Origin: Ignavibacteria bacterium
Lineage (GTDB): Bacteria > Bacteroidota > Ignavibacteria > Ignavibacteriales > SURF-24
DNA length: 64,000 nt
Direction of reading: 5' to 3'
NCBI GenBank assembly: GCA_025612245.1
Contig: JAAXKQ010000011.1
Span: forward strand, 1-64,000
Below, piece by piece: positions 42,839 through 51,786 of this stretch (positions are counted from its first letter, which is position 1; the number at the start of each line of letters is the position of its first letter). The translations under genes and the position numbers were made by a program. A model generated the notes under the pieces. It was not told the origin of the DNA and searched no databases. It worked only from the letters and a program-made list of their open reading frames with translations.

Positions 42839-44065
42839 ATGATAAGTTTCAGACAGGCAAACGAATTAGTCATTAACGCATTAAAAAAACTCACTCCAGG
42901 AACGGAACTGGTGTCCATATTGGATGCGCAGGGAAGGACAATTGCTGAGGACGTTACCTCGGACGTGGACCTGCCTTCATTCAATAATTCCGCCATGGAT
43001 GGCTTTGCCATCAGGTTCGATCAGTCCATTAGAAGCTGGATAGTAAAAGGGGAAATCCAGGCCGGTAATTTCACCAATTCCGGGAATTACAGCAGTTCCG
43101 GCAGTCTGGACAATCTTTCTGCCGTTTCCATAATGACCGGCAGCAGGCTCCCGGATGGGTTTGATACCGTTATTCCGATTGAAGATGCATTTGTACGTGA
43201 AGACAACCTTATACTTAATACTAATGCCAGACTTGTTAAAGGGATGAACGTCTCAAAGAAAGGGCAGGATGTCTTAAAAGGAGAGACTGTGCTAAGGAAA
43301 GGCACTTTTCTTAAAGCTCCGCAGATTGCAGCACTTGCCGCATGCGGGAAGTCTCAAGTAAGGGTTTTCGAAAGGCTTAAGATAGGAGTGCTCGTAACCG
43401 GAGACGAACTTATCCGAATTGAACAGACTCCTTCTGGCGACAAGATTCGGGCCTCAAATCTTTATTCCATTCTTAGCGCTATAAAAGAAATGGGGATGAT
43501 TGCACTGAACTTCGGAATTGCCAGGGACAACAGGTCTGAAATAAAAGCTGCAATGGCCTTTGCACTTGAAAAATGCGACGTGCTTGTTACAACAGGTGGC
43601 GTCTCGGTAGGTAAGTACGACTTTGTAAAGGATATATCCGGTGAACTGGGTATAGAAACCGTATTCCATAAGATAAACATAAAACCGGGGAAGCCCGTGC
43701 TTTTCGGTGTAAAAAGGGATAATGGGAGGCTTCAACCCGTATTTGGCCTGCCCGGAAACCCTGTCTCTTCACTCGTAACCTTTTACCTCCTGGTCAAAGC
43801 AAACATGCTGAAATGCTTTGGACTTGATGAACTTACTTCAGTTAAGGCAATCCTTAGGGGTGACATAGTGAAAACAGATTCCAAAAGGCATTTCATAAGG
43901 GGATTTCTTGAAAGGGATGAAAATGGGAACGTATCTGCAAGTCCCGTTGGGCTTGAGTCCTCGGGCAATCTTGTGCAGATGAGTGTGTCGAACTGCCTGA
44001 TAGTAATTGAGGAAGAAAGAATTAACCCTTTAAGCGGTGAAGAAGTAGAATGTATAATGATATAA
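42839..44065 (+). CDS. moeA: Molybdopterin molybdenumtransferase
   Basis: The track frame starts at 42752, but that leader is not family-like; ATG 42839 (MISFRQANELV) is the usual MoeA beginning. 408 residues, full length. Signatures: SDVDLPSFNNSAMDGFA, SRLPDGFDTVIPIED, TGDELI, TTGGVSVGKYDFVKD and GLPGNPVSSLVTF. It inserts molybdate into adenylylated molybdopterin, the last step of cofactor synthesis, in the cytoplasm. The stop overlaps mobA by 16 bases. No mogA gene is nearby. Confidence 0.93.
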   Translation: MISFRQANELVINALKKLTPGTELVSILDAQGRTIAEDVTSDVDLPSFNNSAMDGFAIRFDQSIRSWIVKGEIQAGNFTNSGNYSSSGSLDNLSAVSIMTGSRLPDGFDTVIPIEDAFVREDNLILNTNARLVKGMNVSKKGQDVLKGETVLRKGTFLKAPQIAALAACGKSQVRVFERLKIGVLVTGDELIRIEQTPSGDKIRASNLYSILSAIKEMGMIALNFGIARDNRSEIKAAMAFALEKCDVLVTTGGVSVGKYDFVKDISGELGIETVFHKINIKPGKPVLFGVKRDNGRLQPVFGLPGNPVSSLVTFYLLVKANMLKCFGLDELTSVKAILRGDIVKTDSKRHFIRGFLERDENGNVSASPVGLESSGNLVQMSVSNCLIVIEEERINPLSGEEVECIMI

Positions 44066-44688
44066 CAGCAGCAATTCTTTCAGGCGGCAAGAGTACCCGA
44101 ATGGGGGAGAATAAGTCCTTCCTGAAGATCGGCGGCAGGACCGTAATTGAGAGGGTAGGTGAGCTTCTGGAGCCCATGTTTGGTAAAATTATACTGATTA
44201 CAAATGAGCCCGGGGAGTACAGTTTCCTTAATGTTGAGGCATTCAGAGACATTTATCCCTTCAAAGGACCCCTTTCAGGAATACATTCAGCCCTCAGGAA
44301 TTCAAAAACGGATAGATGCTTCATCATCTCCTGCGACATTCCGCTGATGAAAAGGGAAATGATAGACTACCTAGTTAACTACAAGACGGATAAAAAAATA
44401 ACCATAGCGCGCGCGGGCGGATTTATTCAGCAGCTTTGCGGAGTCTATCATAAAGGCAGCATTACCGAGGCTGAAAGAATTCTATTGGCTGTAAATCCTG
44501 CAGCAGAAGTAAGAGCACCGGGGCAAAGAGAAAGAAGGTGCAGCGTGCTGGAACTTGTTGACAGGACTGGCGCCGAGATAATAAATGCAGAAGACCTGCC
44601 ATTTTATACCGATGAGATGTATTTCAACATGAATCGTAAAGAAGAGTTTGAATACGTAAAGTCCAGGTTACAGATCCAGGGCGGGTAA
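44050..44688 (+). CDS. mobA: Molybdenum cofactor guanylyltransferase
   Basis: 212 residues. The nucleotide-binding start AAILSGGKSTRMGENKSFL is diagnostic for the MobA/GlmU-like fold, followed by PFKGPLSGIHSAL and the metal-binding SCDIPLM. It attaches GMP to the molybdenum cofactor, giving the bis-MGD type used by DMSO-reductase-family enzymes. Translation is coupled to moeA by a 16-base overlap. The end is convergent with the MOSC gene, six bases apart. Confidence 0.9.
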   Translation: MYNDITAAILSGGKSTRMGENKSFLKIGGRTVIERVGELLEPMFGKIILITNEPGEYSFLNVEAFRDIYPFKGPLSGIHSALRNSKTDRCFIISCDIPLMKREMIDYLVNYKTDKKITIARAGGFIQQLCGVYHKGSITEAERILLAVNPAAEVRAPGQRERRCSVLELVDRTGAEIINAEDLPFYTDEMYFNMNRKEEFEYVKSRLQIQGG

Positions 44689-44694
44689 ACCCTT

Positions 44695-45195
44695 TTATTT
44701 AGCCCCGGATTCAGTCTGGTATACTCCGTTTAGCACAAGAATCTCGTCATCAATAAAAATTTCACCCGACCTAATAACCCTGGCAAAAATCCCTTCTTTC
44801 GGCATAATGCAGTCGCCTGCTTTTTCGTAAATTGCACAGCGTGCGTGGCATTCTTTGCCAATCTGAGTAACTTCAATTTCGGCATTACTGCCGATTTTAA
44901 GCCTCGTTCCGATCTTAATTTTGCTCAGGTCCAGGGACCTGGTGGTAAGGTTTTCGGCAAATATGCCGGGCTTAAGCAGGGGAAGTCCCAGTGTTTTCAT
45001 CCTTTCAATGCTTTCAAGTGCAAGAAGGCTTACCTGCCTGTGCCAGTTGCCCGCGTGGGCGTCTCCTTCGATTCCGAAGTTTTCAATGAGCCTGGCCGCA
45101 GGAACGTTTGTCTTGGGAATACCCTTTTTACTGCTGATTGAAATTGCACTTATTTTCCCTTTTAAGGAGTCATTCTCCATACGTGTAGTCTCCAC
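44695..45195 (-). CDS. MOSC-domain protein
   Basis: 166 residues. MOSC core: GIEGDAHAGNWHRQVSLLA, LKPGIFAENLTTRSLDL, IKIGTRLKIGSNAEIEVTQ and the conserved Cys in KECHARCAIY (Cys at about 116 and 120). The MOSC fold is the sulfur-carrier region of Moco sulfurases and YiiM-like proteins. It overlaps the end of moaC by 26 bases, so it belongs to the Moco unit; a role in cofactor sulfuration or detoxification is inferred. MoaD and MoaE are not in the window. Confidence 0.85.
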   Translation of the reverse strand: METTRMENDSLKGKISAISISSKKGIPKTNVPAARLIENFGIEGDAHAGNWHRQVSLLALESIERMKTLGLPLLKPGIFAENLTTRSLDLSKIKIGTRLKIGSNAEIEVTQIGKECHARCAIYEKAGDCIMPKEGIFARVIRSGEIFIDDEILVLNGVYQTESGAK

Positions 45196-45649
45196 TTTTA
45201 CCCCCGCTTTTGTGCAAGAGCTTTATGCCTGAAATAACCATCGACTTGCTTATGGCCTTGCACATGTCGTAAACCGTTAGTGCAGCAACCGAGACTGCAG
45301 TAAGGGCTTCCATTTCAACGCCTGTTTTTGAAACTGTTTTTGCCTCTGCAGTAATTACTACGGATTTACTTTCTTCTTTTAGTTCGAGCCTCAGACTGAT
45401 ATTTGAGATAAATATATTGTGGCAGAGGGGAATGAACTCGTAAGTCTTTTTTGCGGCCTGAATTCCTGCAATTTTGGCAACCGTAAGGACGTCCCCTTTT
45501 TCCACTTCATTGTCCCTGATTTTCCAGAATACTTCCTCTCCAAGTATTACTTCTCCAATAGCCACTGCCACGCGGTCTGTATCGCTTTTTTCCGTAACGT
45601 CAACCATCTTAGCCTTGCCGTTTTCATCAAGGTGCGAGAAACTACTCAT
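45170..45649 (-). CDS. moaC: Cyclic pyranopterin monophosphate synthase
   Basis: 159 residues, the standard length. Begins FSHLDENGKAKMVDVTEKSDT, then the conserved KKTYEFIPLCHNI (active-site region) and GVEMEALTAVSVAALTVYDMCKA. With MoaA it turns GTP into cyclic pyranopterin monophosphate, the first stage of Moco synthesis. It starts one base after the moaA stop on the same strand, so the two are translated together. Confidence 0.95.
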   Translation of the reverse strand: MSSFSHLDENGKAKMVDVTEKSDTDRVAVAIGEVILGEEVFWKIRDNEVEKGDVLTVAKIAGIQAAKKTYEFIPLCHNIFISNISLRLELKEESKSVVITAEAKTVSKTGVEMEALTAVSVAALTVYDMCKAISKSMVISGIKLLHKSGGKSGDYTYGE

Positions 45650-45650
45650 A

Positions 45651-46655
45651 TTATCCTCCTATATTCTGCATGGAATTCCTGTTTCCCTGAGCGAGGCTGC
45701 CAACATCCGGGTGCTCTTTTTCTTTTAACTTCATGGCTTCTGAAATGAGCCTTATTAGCTCAATGTCATCTGAGCCGTTGCGAAGAGCAGCCTTAAGGTC
45801 AATTTCGCTCTCCTCAGGGTCAAAAAGGCAAAGCTTCATGCTGCCGTTTGCCTTTATTCTAAGTCTGTTGCAATTAGCGCAGAAGTGCTCAGAGATTGGC
45901 CTGATAAAGCCTACTTTTACCTTATAGCCTTTTACTCTGTAAAGGTCTGCTATCTGATGCCTGTCCTCAATTTTTTCAAGAATAAACCTTTTTTCAATAT
46001 GTCTTCTTACCTCTTCAGAGCTCACGAATGCCTCTTTTGTCCAGCCGTTATTCTGGAAGGGCATGAACTCAATAAACCTCAGCGTTATGTCGCGATACCT
46101 GAAGAAATCCACAAAATCTGCCGTCTCCAGATGGTTAATGTCCCTGATTACAACGGTGTTAAGCTTAAGGTTTTCAAATCCGGCCTCCTCAAGGCTGGAG
46201 ATGCATCCAAGCACGTCCTGAAGCTTATCGGATCCTGTAATGTACTTAAAGACCCCGGGGCACAGTGAATCGAGGCTCAGGTTTACCCTGTCCAGACCGC
46301 ATTTCTTCAAGGCTTCAATATTTTCCTTAAGGAGTGTTCCGTTGGTGGTAATGGCAAATTCAAAGCCCGTTTTTTCCTTCAGCGGCGCCAGGGTCCAAAA
46401 GAACTTCATTATATCCTTTCTTGCCATGGCTTCGCCCCCGGTAAAGCGGACTTTCTTTATGCCAAGCCTGGTCGTGAAGACTCTGATGATCCTGAGTAAC
46501 TCGTCAAAGCTCAGAATCTCACTTTTATCCAGTTTATCGCGTGCGTTGATCTGATGAGGGGTGCAATAGATGCATTTCAGGTTGCACTTGTCTGTAAGTG
46601 AAACCCTCAGATAGTCGTGAATTCTGCCGAATCTGTCTTTAAGCACCAGTGTCAT
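45651..46655 (-). CDS. moaA: GTP 3',8-cyclase, radical SAM
   Basis: 334 residues. The N-terminal radical-SAM cluster motif is CNLKCIYC (with the first Cys in TDKCNLK), the second [4Fe-4S] site is HFCANCNRLRI plus LCLF, and the chain ends in the MoaA-typical GG (MQNIGG). It cyclises GTP with MoaC. Other supports are FTGGEAMARKD and TTNGTLL. First gene of the minus-strand Moco unit; the chrA-like gene ends 26 bases upstream. Confidence 0.95.
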   Translation of the reverse strand: MTLVLKDRFGRIHDYLRVSLTDKCNLKCIYCTPHQINARDKLDKSEILSFDELLRIIRVFTTRLGIKKVRFTGGEAMARKDIMKFFWTLAPLKEKTGFEFAITTNGTLLKENIEALKKCGLDRVNLSLDSLCPGVFKYITGSDKLQDVLGCISSLEEAGFENLKLNTVVIRDINHLETADFVDFFRYRDITLRFIEFMPFQNNGWTKEAFVSSEEVRRHIEKRFILEKIEDRHQIADLYRVKGYKVKVGFIRPISEHFCANCNRLRIKANGSMKLCLFDPEESEIDLKAALRNGSDDIELIRLISEAMKLKEKEHPDVGSLAQGNRNSMQNIGG

Positions 46656-46681
46656 ATGATTTCCATTAAATCCAGGGATAA

Positions 46682-47206
46682 TTAAAGAACCAGCAAGGCA
46701 ACTATGGCTGCACCAACTACAATTAAGATAGGGTGCAGTTTAAGCCAGTACGTCAAAGCGAAACCAAGTACAATAAAGATAACCCCTTTCCAGTTTGAAA
46801 AACTTGAGAAAAGATAGCGTACCATGATTGCAAGTATCATTCCAATAACGGCAAACTTTATTCCTTCAAAGCCTTTGAATACATATTTGTTCTTCTCAAA
46901 TTGGCTATAGAAATATGCAGCCAAGCTGATAAGGGCAACAGGCATAAACATGTTTCCCAGGTTTGCTGCAACTACCCCCCAGACTCCCGCAACTTTATAT
47001 CCCGTGTAGGTCGCATATTTAACCGATATTGCCCCCGGAACCACCTCTACCATGCCAAGGACTTTCAGGAACTCGCTATGGCTGAGCCAGGAGTGTTTCT
47101 CAACGACTTCAGCTTCAATGAGCGGAACGAGCGAATAAGCTCCTCCAAAGGAAAAACTGCCTACCTTGAAAAAGGAAACAAAAAGCTCAAAGAGGTTATT
47201 TATCAT
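46682..47206 (-). CDS. chrA: ChrA-family transporter, half-size
   Basis: 174 residues with about five or six membrane helices. The family motif FFKVGSFSFGGAYSLVPLIEAEVV is at the N-terminus, followed by VEVVPGAISVKYATYTGYKVAG. Short ChrA proteins normally occur as adjacent pairs; here only one is seen, and the next gene upstream is a CMD-like protein. It may work as a homodimer or be a leftover. Substrate is assumed to be chromate or another oxyanion by family name only; the position next to molybdenum-cofactor genes is suggestive but unproven. Confidence 0.85.
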   Translation of the reverse strand: MINNLFELFVSFFKVGSFSFGGAYSLVPLIEAEVVEKHSWLSHSEFLKVLGMVEVVPGAISVKYATYTGYKVAGVWGVVAANLGNMFMPVALISLAAYFYSQFEKNKYVFKGFEGIKFAVIGMILAIMVRYLFSSFSNWKGVIFIVLGFALTYWLKLHPILIVVGAAIVALLVL

Positions 47207-47803
47207 TTAAGACTTTTCCTTCGCGCCAGAAGGTTTATCGTTTGTAGCTGCTTCAAGAACATCATCCACCCAGTTCATCCCGGCCATCGTAGAAGGAAGG
47301 CCAATTGTGGGCAAAGCCAGCATAACCGCGTGCCTGATTTCCCCCGGCGTAAGTCCCGATTTGAGGGCCTTTCTCGTATGCGAGTGAACCGCTCCTTCCA
47401 TACGGGCTCCTAAGGATATGGCAAGCTTAACAATTGCACGCGTTTTTTCGTCAAGAGGACCTGCCTTTTGGACTGCTTCTCCCAGGCTCTCGTATGCCCC
47501 GGCAACCAGGGGGTAATCTTCCGTAAACTTCCGGTACCTGTTGGGTATTTCTGCCACCTTAACCTCTTGTTTGTCTTTTGTTAAAATAAAATATAAATCC
47601 CCTAATCGCAATAATGCCTCATTCTTAAAGAAACTCCGTATTGCTTCAAAAGAGGGAAAATTAAACATGCTTTTCAATATTTTTTCTGTTAATTTTCTTT
47701 GTCCAAAATGAAGCAGCTGCCTCAGGATTGTCTCAAATCGGAACAGGACAGGCGGCCCCGGTACTTTATTTGCAACAAAATTGATCGTTTTGCTTGGCAT
47801 CAA
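47207..47803 (-). CDS. Carboxymuconolactone decarboxylase/AhpD-like protein
   Basis: 198 residues in the longest frame; the family part begins near RYRKFTEDYP, and an internal ATG (MFNFPSFEAIR, about 47669) is another possible start. Core: LDEKTRAIVKLAISLGARMEGAVHSHTRKALKSGLTPGEIRHAV. AhpD-type members carry a CxxC in this stretch; here both Cys are absent (EGAVHSH), so thiol peroxidase activity is unlikely. Its stop touches the chrA start, so the two are co-transcribed. Confidence 0.78.
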   Translation of the reverse strand: MMPSKTINFVANKVPGPPVLFRFETILRQLLHFGQRKLTEKILKSMFNFPSFEAIRSFFKNEALLRLGDLYFILTKDKQEVKVAEIPNRYRKFTEDYPLVAGAYESLGEAVQKAGPLDEKTRAIVKLAISLGARMEGAVHSHTRKALKSGLTPGEIRHAVMLALPTIGLPSTMAGMNWVDDVLEAATNDKPSGAKEKS

Positions 47804-47909
47804 AATTGAATCATTAATCCGTATGTACTTTTATAAGAGGGGATATTTTATCCTGAATCCGGATGCATGAAAAATCAACTGACGGTTTGATAAAAGAAAG
47901 ACAAAAAAA

Positions 47910-49304
47910 ATGAGTAAAAACAAGGAAATACTGCGCGGGAAAATTATTCTGGATAATTTTGAAAAGCCGCACGAAGACAATGCCACTGGAAATAAACTAC
48001 TTGCAACAATAGTTACTACGGGAATAGTATCCTTTGTACTGATTGTTACCATAATGTTTACTCTGCCCATAACCGGACTTTCCTACAGTAACCTGTTTGT
48101 ATTTTCTTCTATCGTGTCACTGGTAATTTTCCTGTTTGTACTGCTCTTTAGGTATTTTTCAATCCTCGGGATGGCATATCTTTATATTACAAAATATACT
48201 GTGGAGAATAAGGGAGACTTCTTTCCCTTTGTTTCCATTATTGTTCCTGTTTACAATGAAGGGAAAGTTCTTAAGAACTCTGTTACTTCGCTGCTGGACC
48301 TGGATTATCCTAACTACGAGATCATAGTTGTAAACGATGGCTCCACGGACAATACGAGACAGGTAGGCGAGTCTTTGGTTGGAATCCATAAAGGCAGGCT
48401 GGGCGATGTAAGGGTTTCTCTTATAAATAAACCGAACGGCGGAAAATCAAAAGCCCTTAATGCAGGCATTCAATTCTCGAAGGCCGATTTTGTGCTCTGC
48501 ATGGACGGTGATTCACAGCTTTCGACAAACACCCTTAAATTCGGCATAAAGCACTTTACCGATCCTTCAATTGGTGCCGTTGCAGGCAATGTTAAGGTCC
48601 TCAACAGAAAGAAAATGCTCACTGACCTTCAGGCTCTGGAATACGTTGAAGGCTTGAACATGCCCCGCAGCGCTCAGAGCCTAATAAAGCTGGTTAACAT
48701 TATTCCGGGACCCGTTGGAATCTTCAGGAAGAAAGCAATTCAGGATGCCGGCTGGTATTCGAGTGATACATTTGCCGAAGATGCCGACCTGACGCTGAAT
48801 ATAATGGCAGCAGGCTGGAAAATTTATTATGAGCAGAATGCCGTTTCTTATACCGAGGCTCCGGAAACACTGAACCAGCTCCTAAAGCAGAGGTACAGGT
48901 GGACCCGCGGCATTCTGCAGTCAATCTTAAAGCACAAAAAGCACCTGTTTAACCCGACACTTAATTTCGGAAACTCGCTGGTGCTTTGGTCCATGTTTTA
49001 TGAGGCCCTGATATGGCCTGTAATGAATATTTTTGCAAACCTGTTCTTTATTGTTGTCGCACTGATCTACGGCATGAGTAACCTTCTGGCATTTTGGTGG
49101 GCTGGAATAGCGCTTCTGGATTTAATGACAGCGCTTTACTGTGTCGCGGTTGAAAAGGAGGATATACGCCTGGTGCCTTACGCGTTTATATACAGGCTGA
49201 TCTTCATTCTGATGATTGATATTACAAAAGCTATGGCTACGGTTGAGGAGTTCCTGGGTATTGAAATGAACTGGGGCAAACTGGAAAGAATAGGAAATGG
49301 ATAA
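47910..49304 (+). CDS. Membrane glycosyltransferase family 2, polysaccharide synthase type
   Basis: 464 residues. Two N-terminal membrane helices, a cytoplasmic GT2 domain with PVYNEGKVLKNSVTSLL, VNDGSTDNT, the DxD-type CMDGDSQL, the TED-like FAEDADLTLN and QRYRWTRG (the QxxRW motif of processive synthases), then further helices. It resembles PgaC/IcaA and BcsA-like enzymes that make beta-linked exopolysaccharide. The two following genes look like dedicated partners. Product sugar is not determinable from sequence alone. Confidence 0.88.
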   Translation: MSKNKEILRGKIILDNFEKPHEDNATGNKLLATIVTTGIVSFVLIVTIMFTLPITGLSYSNLFVFSSIVSLVIFLFVLLFRYFSILGMAYLYITKYTVENKGDFFPFVSIIVPVYNEGKVLKNSVTSLLDLDYPNYEIIVVNDGSTDNTRQVGESLVGIHKGRLGDVRVSLINKPNGGKSKALNAGIQFSKADFVLCMDGDSQLSTNTLKFGIKHFTDPSIGAVAGNVKVLNRKKMLTDLQALEYVEGLNMPRSAQSLIKLVNIIPGPVGIFRKKAIQDAGWYSSDTFAEDADLTLNIMAAGWKIYYEQNAVSYTEAPETLNQLLKQRYRWTRGILQSILKHKKHLFNPTLNFGNSLVLWSMFYEALIWPVMNIFANLFFIVVALIYGMSNLLAFWWAGIALLDLMTALYCVAVEKEDIRLVPYAFIYRLIFILMIDITKAMATVEEFLGIEMNWGKLERIGNG

Positions 49305-49328
49305 TTTTGAAAAACACAGAGGTATAAA

Positions 49329-49811
49329 ATGGAATTAATTCCGATACTATCGTTCATTATTCTGGTGGCTACTATAAGCACGTTTATTCTTGCCATCGGA
49401 GCCTACATACTCTACAAAATGCGTGAAAGGAAAGGGCGCACTTCCGCTGCTCCTGTGCCGCGTTATATTGAAGCTGAACTTTTGACGCCAAATCAGGCAG
49501 CACTGCAGCAGGGAACTCCTGCAATGCAGGCCGGTAATATGATGCAGCCCGGTGGACAGGTAATCTACCAGGAGCAGTATCAAAGACAGGTCCCTGAGAT
49601 GCGGACTCCTGTACTTCAGCCGCAGCAGACTTCACAAGGACGTACAGTTGCCCAGCAGGTCCACGCAAGGCAGCAGGACTACCAGATGCAGCAGCCCTCA
49701 GGCGATGAGTACGAAGAGAATCCGGCTAATAAAAAATTCATGAAGTATACCTCTGAAGGCTACGTGCCTGTTAATAAAACAAAAACCGGGGAAAATCTGA
49801 AGTGGCGATAA
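49329..49811 (+). CDS. Membrane-anchored Gln/Pro-rich protein, unknown
   Basis: 160 residues. One N-terminal membrane helix (PILSFIILVATISTFILAIGAYIL), a basic stop-transfer segment (MRERKGR), then a low-complexity Gln/Met/Pro-rich region (about 55-125) and a charged tail (NKKFMKYTSEGYVPV). No domain recognised. It lies 24 bases after the glycosyltransferase and overlaps the next gene by ten bases, so it is likely an accessory of that synthesis unit. Confidence 0.65.
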   Translation: MELIPILSFIILVATISTFILAIGAYILYKMRERKGRTSAAPVPRYIEAELLTPNQAALQQGTPAMQAGNMMQPGGQVIYQEQYQRQVPEMRTPVLQPQQTSQGRTVAQQVHARQQDYQMQQPSGDEYEENPANKKFMKYTSEGYVPVNKTKTGENLKWR

Positions 49812-51700
49812 AAACAGTAAATAGGATTAAAGTAAATCAGCTTATGATTATTCTGACGGGGTTGGTAATACTGACCGCTGCGGTGCTCATATTCCTATTT
49901 ATAATCAAAGGTGTTTACGGGAACTACAACATCTCTGAAATTCTCCCTACGCGCGAGAATCTCAGCCTTTTGAGCTCCGACGGCGAGTCTTCGGCTGCCA
50001 TACTTTATTCCAAGTACACGGAAAACCTTTTACCGCAGGGAAGTACCTGGCTGAACGATAATATCAACACCTGGAAAAACTTCCTTCGCTCCTCCAAGAT
50101 CAGGGGGGAGGTCATTAGCGATCAGGCCATTGAACTCGGCGAACACTTTAAGTATAAACTCCTCATACTGCCCGGGGCAAAATCCCTAAGCGACAGGGAA
50201 ATTGCCCAGATCAAGAGATTTATTGAAAAAGGCGGCAGCGTTTTTGCAACCAGCGGAACTGCCTCTTTCTCAGACAACGGAAAGTGGAGAGGCTGGGATT
50301 TCTTCAGCGAGGTTTTCGGCCTTAAATTTACGAAGGAAATCATGCCCGATGAGTTTACAAAGATCCATACCTTAAGAGGCGGGCTGCCGCTTACGGCAGG
50401 AATACCTACGGGCTACCCTCTGAAAATTGCAACCTGGGACAGGCCCATGGCCTGTGAAATCCTTGACCCCAGGACCACACAGGTAAGCTTCTGGTACAAC
50501 TTCAGAACCGAGCTCGGACTGGTCAGGGAAGAGGTAAGTAAAAGCGCCGGAATTGCTTATGGCTCCTACGGAAACGGCAGGTTCATCTGGATGGGCTTTG
50601 AACTGAACTCCGTCATCGGGCAGCAGGAAGACTACATTAATTTCGGCAGGCTTTTCCAGAATTCAATTAACTGGCTGACTTATTCACCAACAGCTTTTGT
50701 AAGAGACTGGCCTGGCACGCATGAGTCGGCAGCCGTATTTATGCCTGTCATTGGCGCAAATGCATATAACGTTCAGAACCTTTTCGGCATAATCAGCTCT
50801 GAGAAAACGCCAATGACCTTCTTCGTCGACCCCGCATCTGCCGAGGAGAACAGGGACATACTGAAAAACATACATTATTACGGGGAGCTTTCGCCAATTG
50901 TGGACCTGGGCTACCTGACTTCAATTAACGATACGATAAACAAACTATACGACTTTAATACACAGCTGAATCATTTTAACCAGTCCAAACTCGGACTCTC
51001 AAGGCTGCCGGGACGCCCGGGCAAGGGAGCTATTCCTCTGTACGGGCTTTATGACGACAACTCTGTACACGCCCTTATTAATGCCGGGTATAACTATATT
51101 ATTACGGATTCTCTTACAGACAGATCCGTTCCGAAGACCATCATCAAGGGCGACAAACGCATAATAGCTTTTACCAAGACCGCAAGGGATGATTACGAGG
51201 TCATTAGAAACTATGGACTTACTGACCGTGAGTTCCAGCTTTATACTTATGAGGAAGACATAGACAGGCTCCTTTTTGAAGGCGGACTCTATATCTTTAA
51301 GATGCATACCGACTACCAGTGCCAGCCGCAGTATGTGGATGTGGTAAGAGAACTGATCAGATACTTAAGACAGAAGAATATCTGGATTACAACCATTTCC
51401 GAGGTAAGGGACTGGTGGCTCTCGAAATCGAACCTTGAAGTAAATGCCGAGGTCAGGAGCTCAAGAAGAATTGCGGTCGAGGTTTCAAACCCAGGAAATT
51501 TTCAGGTAAATGACGTGGTCGTACAGGTAAACCTTAACCGGGATATACATAACCTTCAGCTCTCATCCGATATATTCGGAACCAGGATACCTAAGTACAG
51601 CTTTGACAGGAAAAACCAGATACTGAGACTAAAAATTGACAGAATAGATGCTGGTGAGGCTTTTTCATATTTCGTGGATTTTGACAGCCCTGCAATTTAA
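49802..51700 (+). CDS. Membrane-anchored protein with amidotransferase-like and deacetylase-like domains
   Basis: 632 residues from GTG, overlapping the previous gene by ten bases. One N-terminal membrane helix, then an amidotransferase/ThuA-like Rossmann segment (YKLLILPGAKSLSDREIAQIKRFIEKGGSVFATSG) and a C-terminal part resembling the NodB polysaccharide-deacetylase fold (MTFFVDPASAEENRDIL, NAGYNYIITDSL, LFEGGLYIFKMHTDYQ, IWITTISEVRDWW). The metal-binding Asp-Asp and HxxxH signatures of active deacetylases are not seen. Inferred role: periplasmic processing or guiding of the polysaccharide made by the GT2 enzyme, possibly without catalysis. Confidence 0.65.
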   Translation: MAIKTVNRIKVNQLMIILTGLVILTAAVLIFLFIIKGVYGNYNISEILPTRENLSLLSSDGESSAAILYSKYTENLLPQGSTWLNDNINTWKNFLRSSKIRGEVISDQAIELGEHFKYKLLILPGAKSLSDREIAQIKRFIEKGGSVFATSGTASFSDNGKWRGWDFFSEVFGLKFTKEIMPDEFTKIHTLRGGLPLTAGIPTGYPLKIATWDRPMACEILDPRTTQVSFWYNFRTELGLVREEVSKSAGIAYGSYGNGRFIWMGFELNSVIGQQEDYINFGRLFQNSINWLTYSPTAFVRDWPGTHESAAVFMPVIGANAYNVQNLFGIISSEKTPMTFFVDPASAEENRDILKNIHYYGELSPIVDLGYLTSINDTINKLYDFNTQLNHFNQSKLGLSRLPGRPGKGAIPLYGLYDDNSVHALINAGYNYIITDSLTDRSVPKTIIKGDKRIIAFTKTARDDYEVIRNYGLTDREFQLYTYEEDIDRLLFEGGLYIFKMHTDYQCQPQYVDVVRELIRYLRQKNIWITTISEVRDWWLSKSNLEVNAEVRSSRRIAVEVSNPGNFQVNDVVVQVNLNRDIHNLQLSSDIFGTRIPKYSFDRKNQILRLKIDRIDAGEAFSYFVDFDSPAI

Positions 51701-51786
51701 TTGTTCCCGTGCTGCCATAGAAAATAGGTAATGAAGGGAAAAGCAACTTAGAAAAACGGCATTTTTAGAGCGCAAGCGAGGCTTTA

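Noticed and set aside
46901-47413. 170-codon plus-strand ORF across chrA and the CMD gene
   Set aside because: It crosses the boundary of two well-supported minus-strand genes and has no protein-like features.
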